A stretch of DNA of 64,000 nt from CBDIHP01 sp965279195. GTDB lineage: Bacteria > Planctomycetota > Planctomycetia > Isosphaerales > Isosphaeraceae. The notes beneath the pieces were generated by a model. That model worked only from the letters and a program-made list of their open reading frames with translations, was not told the DNA's origin and did no database searches. Location of the stretch: positions 62,001 to 126,000 of the forward strand of contig CBDIHP010000039.1 in NCBI GenBank assembly GCA_965279195.1. Direction: 5' to 3'. How positions within the stretch are numbered: position 1 is the first letter of the stretch; every line of letters starts with the position of its first letter. A program made the translations under genes and the position numbers. Positions 52,866 to 60,149 of the stretch are shown one piece after another.

Positions 52866-53242
52866 GCGTCACCACGACCCGCAGCCCGCTGGGGACCGCC
52901 TTCATGCTCGGCCGAGAGACGCCCGCGATGATGACCCTGCCCGACCAGTCGGCGACCCCGGATGTCCCCCCCACCGCCGCCAGCGTCCTGTCCCCCGAAC
53001 TCGCCCGCGCCCTCTCCGAGGTCAAAGGCCAGGCGCAGTTCCTCCTCTACCTCGCCGACCAGATCGAGGATTCCCTCGAACAGCTGGTCAGCGAGGGGGA
53101 CGAACGCCAGACGTCGTTCCTCTGCAAGCTCCTGACCATGTACTCGGCGCAGCTTGAGACCAAGCACCAGGGGCTCGGCGACAAGATCTCCGAGACCTGC
53201 CAGGAGGTCTACGTGACAGTCCGCGAGTTCGACGGGATCTGA
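52862..53242 (+). CDS. Small helical protein of unknown function, second of a paralogous pair
   Basis: 126 residues. The first ~45 residues are Ser/Thr/Pro-rich and probably disordered (TRSPLGTAFMLGRETPAMM). The rest is helical: LARALSEVKGQAQFLLYLAD, QIEDSLEQLVSEGDERQTSF, LCKLLTMYSAQLETKHQGLG and DKISETCQEVYVTVREFDG. This helical part matches the upstream small protein in length and pattern. Overlap of start and stop codons (ATGA at 52862-52865) implies the two are made together, perhaps as a heterodimer. No catalytic residues or known family are evident. The gene converges with the GT2 gene after 46 bp. Confidence 0.75.
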   Translation: MSVTTTRSPLGTAFMLGRETPAMMTLPDQSATPDVPPTAASVLSPELARALSEVKGQAQFLLYLADQIEDSLEQLVSEGDERQTSFLCKLLTMYSAQLETKHQGLGDKISETCQEVYVTVREFDGI

Positions 53243-53288
53243 GCGGTTCCCCGATCCCGACCCCGCCGGCATCCATACGGGCCGGTCG

Positions 53289-54098
53289 TCACACGATGGC
53301 GGCCGGCTCGCCCGTTTTGGGGGTCGAGTCGTCCCGAAGCCGGAACCCGCCGAAGAGCCGGCCGACGCCCAGCTCCAGGATGATCTGGAGGGCCTTCACC
53401 GCCTCCATCTTGTTGATCTTCGAGTAGCCCGAGCGACGGTTCTCGAAGATGATCGGCGTCTCGCCGAAGGTGCAGCCCGCCTGCTTGCACCAGAAGAGGA
53501 TCTCCTCCATGAAGGAGTACCCTCGCGAGCGGATCCGGTCGAACTCCAGCCGGCGGAGCTTCGAGACCCGGTAGCAGCGGTAGGAGCCGCTGTTGTCCTT
53601 TGTCCTCAATCCGAGCAGCAACCGGGCGTAGAGATTGATGCCCGTGCTCATGAACTTCCGCTTGAAGTTGAACTCCCCCTCGACGCCGCCGCCGGGGACG
53701 TACCGCGACCCGATCATCACGTCCTTCGACTTCATCCCCTCGATCATCGCCGGCAGGAACCGCGGCGGGTGGCTGAAGTCGGCGTCCATGTTGATGTGGT
53801 AGTCGAAGTCCTTCTCGATGGCGAACTTCATCGCGGCGATGATCGCCGTGCCGAGGCCCAGCTTGCCCGCGCGATGGATCGCGTGGATCCCCGGCAACTC
53901 GGCCTTCATTTCGTCGGCGATCCGCCCCGTGCCGTCGGGCGAGTTGTCGTCGACGATCACGACCTCGGCGTAGGGGACGTATCGCCGAATCTCCTCGACG
54001 AGCGCACGCACATTCCCCGCCTCGTTGAAGCAGGCGAGGGAGATGAGGAGTCGGGGGGGGGCTCCGGCGCCTTGGCCTTCGAGGTGATGATCAAGCAC
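53289..54098 (-). CDS. Polyprenyl-phosphate mannosyltransferase-like GT2 (DPM1 type)
   Basis: 269 residues. Motifs of the dolichyl-phosphate mannose synthase group: LLISLACFNEAGNVRALVEE, EVVIVDDNSPDGTGRIADEM, YHINMDADFSHPPRFLPAMI (DAD with following SH), VMIGSRYVPGGGVEGE and MEEILFWCKQAGCTFGETPI. Members without a C-terminal transmembrane part, as here, are soluble or membrane-associated and load a hexose from a GDP- or UDP-sugar onto polyprenyl phosphate for later use on the outer face. A role with the glycan cluster at 22.6-30.3 kb is possible but they are 23 kb apart. ATG 54098 is used. Confidence 0.92.
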   Translation of the reverse strand: MLDHHLEGQGAGAPPRLLISLACFNEAGNVRALVEEIRRYVPYAEVVIVDDNSPDGTGRIADEMKAELPGIHAIHRAGKLGLGTAIIAAMKFAIEKDFDYHINMDADFSHPPRFLPAMIEGMKSKDVMIGSRYVPGGGVEGEFNFKRKFMSTGINLYARLLLGLRTKDNSGSYRCYRVSKLRRLEFDRIRSRGYSFMEEILFWCKQAGCTFGETPIIFENRRSGYSKINKMEAVKALQIILELGVGRLFGGFRLRDDSTPKTGEPAAIV

Positions 54099-54579
54099 GC
54101 CCTGGCTTCCCTGGGATAGATTGTTGCGGGGCGACTCTCGGAAAGTCGGCCTACTCGCTCAATATACCCACTCGGGCCGGCGTAGTGAACTCCGCCGAAT
54201 CGCCCGGCGGCGGGGCGACCCGCGACGCGGCCACCCCCGCCGAATCCGACACGCTCGTCGATCGCACGAAAGCGATCACATGCACTCCGACCGCGTCGTA
54301 GACAGCAAGCAGATGCCGCCTCCCGGTTGAGGGGAGGTCGCCCGGAGTGAACCGAGCGGCCTGTGCGCTGGGCTGGACCTTCTCGGGAAAAAAGGCCCTC
54401 GGGAGCACCAGGAGGCACGAGGCGGCACCTGCTACTGGATCGGAATCACGGGGGCGACGTCGGTCCGGCCCCGCGACTCGTGTCTCACTCTCCATCCCTC
54501 ATCGGCACAACGCGGCGCCCTGCGTCAAGGTTTCCCACGGCGGGCGTCCGGGAGTGCGAGGGGGAGGATCTGACCGGTT
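54099..54579. other. Intergenic region without recognised gene
   Basis: 481 bp between two minus-strand genes. It should contain the promoter of the DPM1-like gene. A 114-codon minus-strand frame (54151-54495) exists but has poor codon pattern, no similarity and no ribosome-binding site. No strong hairpin, tRNA or repeat is seen. Confidence 0.5.
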
Positions 54580-55881
54580 TCAGGACTCCCGCGCGGGTTT
54601 GGATTTCTGGAAGATGGGGCCGTAAGGGGCGAATTCCTGCTCGGTCTCCGCCCAGACCTCCTGGGTCCCGTCCCTCCTCGCGAAGGTGGGGGCCGGATCC
54701 GGCGGCGTGGGCGTCCGCGACGATGGGCCGGGATTCCGGCTCGACGACTGGTTCCGCGACCACTCCTCCCAGGCCTGGAGGGCGGCATAGCGGTCCTTGA
54801 CGTCCACGGCTTCCCCCGGCTCGCCTTCTTCCATCGCATCGGCCGGCCACGGGGTAATCGGCGACGAGGTCTGGATCACCAGGGGCGGCACCTCGGGCCG
54901 GGCCGAGGGAGGAGTCGTGGCGGCCGGCTCATCGAAGGCCTCTGCGTCCTCCGCCTCGTCTTCCGGGGTCCAGCCCACCTCGACGGCGTTCTCCTGGATC
55001 TCGATCGGCGGGCGCGAGTGGCCGACCAGCGGAGCGGGCGAGATCGGCGTCGGGGCGAGGCGCGGCGGCTCGGCGACCGGCATTGCGGTCTCGATCACCG
55101 CCCGTTGCGCGAGCGGATTCGAGGATTCTCGCGGCGTGGACAGGCCCACGGAGGAAGGTCGTGCCACGGCCAGCCGATCGAGCAGGGCGGGGATCCCCCG
55201 GGCCTCGCGGTGCAGGAGCTCCACCTCACGATCCGTCCAGCCGTGTTCGGGGTGATGCCACTGGAGCCAGGCGCGGGCCTCATCGACGTCGATCGGTGTG
55301 AGCTGGATTCGAGCCGACAGCCTAGGCTCCAGGCCGTCGATCCGAGACGCCGCGCGCCTCCGCTCCCCGGCCGCGCGGCCGGAGAGGATCACGGCCCTCA
55401 ACGCGCCTGTCGGCTCGGCGTCCTCGGCCAGGGCCAGGAGTTCCTCCCGGCCGCTCGGTTCGAGGTGGTGGGCGTTCTCAACGGCCAGGACGACCTCCAG
55501 CCCAGCATCCGCGAGGGACGAGAGCCGATCCAGCAGGGCGGCACGCAGCAGGCCGAGTTGGTGCTCGGCCCGACGGGGGAGCGTCGCCCCGAACTGATAG
55601 GCGGTCAGGACCAGGAGGTCGACCGCTGTCATCTCGGGCGAGGCGCACACCGAGACCCACTCGCGGCCGACCGGCGATTCGGCCTCCAGCCGCTTCCAGA
55701 TCCACGTCTTGCCGACACCGGCGGGCCCGCCGATGACGATGGGGCCTCGGGCCCGATCCGTCGCATCCTTCAGGATGGCATAGGCCCGCTGCCGGCTGGG
55801 GAGGAGGGGCATCGAGAGGATCGCGGGCGACGAGGAGCCGAGGTCGTGCGAGGGGCCATTCTTCGATCGCTCACGATCCAT
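54580..55881 (-). CDS. ExeA/AAA_22-like ATPase with altered Walker B and disordered C-terminal half
   Basis: 433 residues. Residues about 25-250 form an ATPase of the ExeA/TniB-like AAA type: LPSRQRAYAILKDATDRARG, Walker A IGGPAGVGKTWIWKRLE, FGATLPRRAEHQLGLLRAAL, and a Walker B-like LEVVLAVENAHHLEPSGREE. Here the usual D-E-A-H is E-N-A-H, so the catalytic Glu is replaced by Asn. The last ~180 residues are acidic, Pro-rich and probably disordered. ExeA-type proteins power secretin assembly or target selection in transposition; no partner gene is adjacent. I chose ATG 55881, with GAGGGG seven bases upstream; the longer frame to 56121 runs into the ABC transporter promoter. Confidence 0.8.
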   Translation of the reverse strand: MDRERSKNGPSHDLGSSSPAILSMPLLPSRQRAYAILKDATDRARGPIVIGGPAGVGKTWIWKRLEAESPVGREWVSVCASPEMTAVDLLVLTAYQFGATLPRRAEHQLGLLRAALLDRLSSLADAGLEVVLAVENAHHLEPSGREELLALAEDAEPTGALRAVILSGRAAGERRRAASRIDGLEPRLSARIQLTPIDVDEARAWLQWHHPEHGWTDREVELLHREARGIPALLDRLAVARPSSVGLSTPRESSNPLAQRAVIETAMPVAEPPRLAPTPISPAPLVGHSRPPIEIQENAVEVGWTPEDEAEDAEAFDEPAATTPPSARPEVPPLVIQTSSPITPWPADAMEEGEPGEAVDVKDRYAALQAWEEWSRNQSSSRNPGPSSRTPTPPDPAPTFARRDGTQEVWAETEQEFAPYGPIFQKSKPARES

Positions 55882-56154
55882 CACGTAGCCCCTCGATCGT
55901 CCCTGATCGCGACGCAACCGGGGATGTCCGCCCGGTCCACTGCCGCGCCGCTGGCGTGACGAGCCACGCCCTCGGCCGCTAACCGAACTATCGGAGGGGA
56001 TCGGCCCCCGTCTTGAACCTCCCCCTTGGGCCCCGGCGTTTCGGCCGGAGGGTGGGCAACCCGGGGTCACCCGACTAGAATATCCCGCCCCTTCCCCCCA
56101 ATCGGGAAGTCCGTCGGGCACGGAAATCTCCCCAGGGATCGAGGCACACCGCCG

Positions 56155-57168
56155 ATGGGCGAATGGGCAATCCGGGTCAAAGATTTACATAAGCAATACC
56201 CCGGGCGTGATCAGCCGGTCCTGGCCGTCAACGGCCTGAATCTCGAGGTGAGACGCGGGGAGTGCTTCGGCCTCCTCGGGCCCAACGGCGCGGGCAAGAC
56301 CACCACCGTCGAGATCCTCGAAGGGCTCCAGACGCCGACCTCGGGCGAGGTCGAGGTCCTCGGGCTCGACTGGAAGAAGGATGAGTCGGACCTGCGCCAG
56401 AAGCTCGGCGTGACGCTCCAGGTCACGAAGTTCCCCGACAAGTCGACCGTCATCGAGATGGTCAGCCTGTTCCGGAGCTTCTACCGGCAGGGGCTCGAAC
56501 CCGAGGAGGTGCTGGCCCGCGTCTCGCTCGACGCCAAGGCGAATGCCTTCGTCGAGACCCTCTCGGGCGGCCAGCAGCAGCGGCTCGCCGTGGCGATCGC
56601 GCTCGTCGGCGACCCGGAGCTACTCTTCCTCGACGAACCCACCACCGGGCTCGACCCCCAGTCCCGCCGTCAGCTCTGGGACGTGGTCAATGACCTCAAA
56701 TCCCGCGGGCGTACCGTCGTCCTGACGACGCACTACATGGACGAGGCGGAGAAGCTCTGCGACCGCGTGGCGATCGTCGATCAGGGCAAGGTCATCGCGC
56801 TGGGTTCCCCGGCCGAGTTGATCTCCCGGCTCGGCGGCGAGCACGTGGTCGAGTTCGCCTTGATGGGGGCGCAAACCTCGCCCGACGCCCAGGAATTCGC
56901 CGGGCTGGCGACCGTCCTGGCGACGCGGTCGGAGGGCGACGGCTACGCCCTCACCGTGGCCGAGCCCCACCGGGCGATCCCCGCCCTGCTGGAGGACCTC
57001 CAGCGTCGAAACCATCAACTCGCCCGGCTGACGACCCGGCAGGTGAGCCTGGAAGACGTCTTCGTCTCGCTCACCGGACGCCACCTGCGCGACAACGAGC
57101 CCGAGCCCGACGCCGCGCCGGCGGGCCGGGGACGCCGTCGCGGTCGCGCCGCCCGCAGCGGTCGCTGA
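56155..57168 (+). CDS. ABC transporter ATP-binding protein (ABC-2 exporter type)
   Basis: 337 residues. All nucleotide-binding motifs are present: Walker A LLGPNGAGKTTTVEIL, signature ETLSGGQQQRLAVAIAL, Walker B LLFLDEPTTGLDPQSRRQ and the switch His in VLTTHYMDEAEKLCD. The C-terminal DUF4162-like segment (VVEFALMGAQ, VSLEDVFVSLTGRHL) and a basic Arg-rich tail of about 20 residues follow. It drives the permease encoded 40 bp downstream. DrrA/NatA-type relatives export drugs, lipids or Na+. ATG 56155 is preferred over the longer frame, which covers the divergent promoter region. Confidence 0.94.
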   Translation: MGEWAIRVKDLHKQYPGRDQPVLAVNGLNLEVRRGECFGLLGPNGAGKTTTVEILEGLQTPTSGEVEVLGLDWKKDESDLRQKLGVTLQVTKFPDKSTVIEMVSLFRSFYRQGLEPEEVLARVSLDAKANAFVETLSGGQQQRLAVAIALVGDPELLFLDEPTTGLDPQSRRQLWDVVNDLKSRGRTVVLTTHYMDEAEKLCDRVAIVDQGKVIALGSPAELISRLGGEHVVEFALMGAQTSPDAQEFAGLATVLATRSEGDGYALTVAEPHRAIPALLEDLQRRNHQLARLTTRQVSLEDVFVSLTGRHLRDNEPEPDAAPAGRGRRRGRAARSGR

Positions 57169-57208
57169 ACATTGGCCGGATCCGATCCATCCCTTCCGAG
57201 ACCGACCG

Positions 57209-58288
57209 ATGGCCTCCTCGCACTACCACCCCCTGCGCTCGCTCTACCTCTCGCGGCTCCGCGAGTTCTACCGCCAGCCGGCCCGGATCTTCTGGGTCTA
57301 CGGCTTCCCGACGATCCTCGCGATCGTGCTCGGCCTGGCGTTCAACAGCCGGCCGCCCGAGAGCATCCCGCTCGACCTGGTCCGGAACGCGCATTCCGCC
57401 GGGTTCGAAGCCAAATTGAAGGCGTACGACTCTCAGGCCCGGTCGAGCAAGGAGACCGGCCTCCAGCTCAACGTCGTGGACGAGGCCGAGGGCGAGCGCC
57501 GGCTCCGGACCGGCAAGACCCCGCTGCTGGTCGTGCCCGTCTCGCCGACCGAGGTCGCGTATCGGTATGATCGCACGCGCCCCGAGGCGAGCGTGTCCCG
57601 GCTGACCGTGGACAACGTCCTCCAGCGCGCCCAGGGGCGGCAGGACCTGATCCGGACGGTCGACAAGACCGACGTTCCCCCCGGCTCGCGTTACATCGAC
57701 TTCCTGATCCCCGGGCTCATCGGCATGAACACGATGGGCGGCGGGCTCTGGGGCGTCGGGTTCCTGCTGGTGAACTTCCGGATCGGCAAGCTACTCAAGC
57801 GGTTCCAGGCGACCCCGATGCCCCGGAAGGATTTCCTCCTGGCCATCCTCGGGGCGCGGCTGACGTTCCTGGTCCCCGACGTGGCCGTTCTGCTGATCCT
57901 CGGCGTGGCCATGTTCGGGATGCCGGTCCACTGCGACCCGATCCTGTTCGTGCTGGTGGAGATCGTCGGGGCCCTGGCGTTCGCCGGGATCGGGCTTCTC
58001 GTGGCCAGCCGCGCCGAGACCACGGAGACCGTCAGCGGCCTCATGAACCTGGTCATGCTGCCGATGTGGCTGCTCTCCGGCGTGTTCTTCTCCAGCGAGA
58101 GGTTCCCCGCCGCCGTCCAGCCGATCGTGCAGGCCCTGCCGCTGACCCAGCTCCTCCAGGCCCTCCGCGCCATGCTGCTCGAAGGTGCCGGCTGGGGGAG
58201 CCCCGTCGTCTGGACCGCCGTCCTGGTCCTGGGCCTTTGGGCGGTCGTGACCTTCCTGCTCGCCCTCCGTTGGTTCAAGTGGAGCTGA
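57209..58288 (+). CDS. ABC-2 type transporter permease
   Basis: 359 residues. One N-terminal span (FWVYGFPTILAIVLGLAF), a periplasmic domain of about 120 residues (ESIPLDLVRN, LTVDNVLQRAQGRQDLIR), then five spans after residue 165: the conserved FLIPGLIGMNTMGGGLWGVG, VPDVAVLLILGVAMFG, VEIVGALAFAGIGLLVASRA, LMNLVMLPMWLLSGVFFSS and WTAVLVLGLWAVVTFLLALR. This is the ABC-2 membrane subunit architecture and pairs with the ATPase directly upstream. Substrate is unknown. The last ~500 bp are covered on the other strand by the open frame of the following convergent gene. Confidence 0.93.
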   Translation: MASSHYHPLRSLYLSRLREFYRQPARIFWVYGFPTILAIVLGLAFNSRPPESIPLDLVRNAHSAGFEAKLKAYDSQARSSKETGLQLNVVDEAEGERRLRTGKTPLLVVPVSPTEVAYRYDRTRPEASVSRLTVDNVLQRAQGRQDLIRTVDKTDVPPGSRYIDFLIPGLIGMNTMGGGLWGVGFLLVNFRIGKLLKRFQATPMPRKDFLLAILGARLTFLVPDVAVLLILGVAMFGMPVHCDPILFVLVEIVGALAFAGIGLLVASRAETTETVSGLMNLVMLPMWLLSGVFFSSERFPAAVQPIVQALPLTQLLQALRAMLLEGAGWGSPVVWTAVLVLGLWAVVTFLLALRWFKWS

Positions 58289-59065
58289 TCCCTCGGCATC
58301 CGTGACCGGCGGGGGTTCCCTGCGCGGCTCGTACGGGAACTCCCCGATCAGGTTTGGGTGCTTGAAGACGTTGAAGAAGTCGCCCCGGAAGGTGTTCGGG
58401 ACGTATGTCTCCCGGTCGCCGATCTCCCACCTGGTCTGGAGGTCGGCGAGGGCCGGCACGTCCACTTCGGCCAGGACGTGCCCGAAATACGTCGCCTTTG
58501 CCATGACCTCGACGTCGCCGAATCGCGAAGAGGACTGGATCGGGATGCTCCGAAACGCCTCCCAGCGGTGCAGGCGGCAGGGGGAGGCGATGTCCGCCAG
58601 GGGTACGGCGAAGATCGTCTTCCAGCCCAGACGCATCAGGTTCCGCTTGAGTTTCCCGGCGATCGACGTCCGCCGCGTCCCGAGGACGTGGTCGACGAAG
58701 TCGATCGCCTGGAGCATCGGGGAGAGGTGATCCGAGGTCCAGGGCTCGGTGGCCGTCGTGACGAGCAGCAGGGGCTGGTCGCAGTCCGAAGTCCCCTCGC
58801 GGATCGCCTCGGCATACCCTGACAGGCTCAGGTCGACCACGCGGGTCGTGACGGGCCGCCCCAGGGCGTCGATCAGTTCGCGCAGGCCCGACGCGATCCG
58901 CTCGCCGGACTCGACGTCGCGATCGGCCAGGACCAGAACCCAGACCCCGGCCGATTCGCCGACGGGGAGCCGCTTCGCGTGCTGGTCCAGCGGATGAATC
59001 CAGTCGTCGACCGGCTCCGGCTGCGGTTCGTCGGGGTTGGGCGGCGGAGGGGCGATGAATCGCAT
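57791..59065 (-). CDS. Hypothetical protein; reading frame runs antisense into the ABC permease
   Basis: The first ~255 residues look like a real protein: VDDWIHPLDQHAKRLPVGES, AGVWVLVLADRDVESGERIA, PVTTRVVDLSLSGYAEAIRE, a loop with ATEPWTSDHLSPMLQAIDFV, then LGWKTIFAVPLADIASPCRL and ETYVPNTFRGDFFNVFKHPN. The frame has no stop there, however, and continues 498 bp as the exact antisense of the permease gene (Gln/Glu/Gly/His-rich, without sense). The real end is probably near 58275-58300, reached if one base is missing in the C5 run of the EPPP codons; that would end the protein at about 280 residues. I do not recognise the family. Start ATG 59065. Confidence 0.6.
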   Translation of the reverse strand: MRFIAPPPPNPDEPQPEPVDDWIHPLDQHAKRLPVGESAGVWVLVLADRDVESGERIASGLRELIDALGRPVTTRVVDLSLSGYAEAIREGTSDCDQPLLLVTTATEPWTSDHLSPMLQAIDFVDHVLGTRRTSIAGKLKRNLMRLGWKTIFAVPLADIASPCRLHRWEAFRSIPIQSSSRFGDVEVMAKATYFGHVLAEVDVPALADLQTRWEIGDRETYVPNTFRGDFFNVFKHPNLIGEFPYEPRREPPPVTDAEGSAPLEPTEGEQEGHDRPKAQDQDGGPDDGAPPAGTFEQHGAEGLEELGQRQGLHDRLDGGGEPLAGEEHAGEQPHRQHDQVHEAADGLRGLGAAGHEKPDPGERQGPDDLHQHEQDRVAVDRHPEHGHAEDQQNGHVGDQERQPRPEDGQEEILPGHRGRLEPLE

Positions 59066-59119
59066 GGGGCACCGGTTGGAGGTCGACCAGCAGCGTCGTT
59101 GTACACTCAGTGTAGCCGA

Positions 59120-59980
59120 TCAACCGGCCCGGAAGCGTTCCACCGCCGCGCGATAGGCCGACTGGAGCTTGCGGGCGACCGGCCCCGGCTGTCCCGATCC
59201 GATCGGCTGGCCGTCGACGGTGATCACCGGCATGACCTCGATGGTCGTCCCGGTCAGGATGACCTCGTCGGCCGCGATGAGCTGATCGAGCGTGGCGCGG
59301 GCCTCGACGAAGTGGATCCCCTCGGACGCGGCGATCTCCTGGATCAGGTGCCGCTTGGTGCCCGGGAGGATCTCAGGCCCGTCGGGAGTGGCTTCGAGCC
59401 GGCCGTTGCGGACCCAGACCAGGGAGCTGTGGGTCGATTCGGTGACCAGGCCGTCGCGGTCGACGAAGACCGCCTCGAACGCCCCCGCGCGGTGGACCGT
59501 TTCCAGGGCGATGACGTTGGCCAGGAGGTTCGTCGACTTCACGTCACAGCGGCCCCAGCGGAGGTCCGGCTGGCTCATGATTCCGACGCCGGTCTGGCGG
59601 CGCTCGGCGGTCAGGGTGTCGTCGTAGGGCTTGACGATGATCAGCTCGGTCGGCGGGACCGGTGGCTTCGGGAAGGCGTGGGCCCGGGGGGCGACCCCTC
59701 GCGTGATCTGGATGTAGACGATCCCCTCGGCGACCCCGGAAGCGTCGATGGTCGCCCGGATCCGCTCGTCGAGCCGGGCGGGATCGACGGGCTCGAAGTG
59801 CATCTTGGCCAGGCTGAGTCGGAGCCGCTCGTGGTGCTCGTCGTGCAGCCAGACCTTGCCCGAGTAGAGCCGGAAGACCTCATAGACCGAGTCCCCGAAG
59901 AGGAAGCCCCGGTCCCAGACGGGGACCTTGGCCTCTTCGACCGGCATGATATCCCCGTTCAGGCAGGCGAGCGTCTTCAT
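59120..59980 (-). CDS. Class IV aminotransferase (D-amino-acid or branched-chain type)
   Basis: 286 residues. KVPVWDRGFLFGDSVYEVFR is the family start, followed by IVYIQITRGVAPRAHAFP. The Schiff-base lysine is K148 in WGRCDVKSTNLLANVIALE. EAVFVDRDGLVTESTHSSLV and ILPGTKRHLI bind the cofactor phosphate. RGVAPRAHAFP is typical of D-alanine/D-amino-acid transaminases, which supply D-alanine and D-glutamate for peptidoglycan; branched-chain or aminodeoxychorismate activities are alternatives. The start at 59980 (MKTLACLNGDIMPVEE) is preferred over the frame from 60043. It is followed after 54 bp by the hypothetical gene on the same strand. Confidence 0.88.
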   Translation of the reverse strand: MKTLACLNGDIMPVEEAKVPVWDRGFLFGDSVYEVFRLYSGKVWLHDEHHERLRLSLAKMHFEPVDPARLDERIRATIDASGVAEGIVYIQITRGVAPRAHAFPKPPVPPTELIIVKPYDDTLTAERRQTGVGIMSQPDLRWGRCDVKSTNLLANVIALETVHRAGAFEAVFVDRDGLVTESTHSSLVWVRNGRLEATPDGPEILPGTKRHLIQEIAASEGIHFVEARATLDQLIAADEVILTGTTIEVMPVITVDGQPIGSGQPGPVARKLQSAYRAAVERFRAG

Positions 59981-60149
59981 CCAGCGATCCCCGGAATCAA
60001 AATCGACGGAACAAAGCCAATTCCAAAATAACGGCGGGTCCACCCGGCGGAGAAGGGGGTCGTCGGCCGGCTGGAACGTGTTCCAAACCGGCCGGGCGTC
60101 CCGTTTTCCATCCGATGGACCCGCTTCGTTCGGCTGCGATCGGCCTCGA

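Noticed and set aside
54151..54495. 114-codon minus-strand frame in a 481-bp gap
   Set aside because: No ribosome-binding site, no recognisable domain, weak codon pattern; not convincing as a gene.
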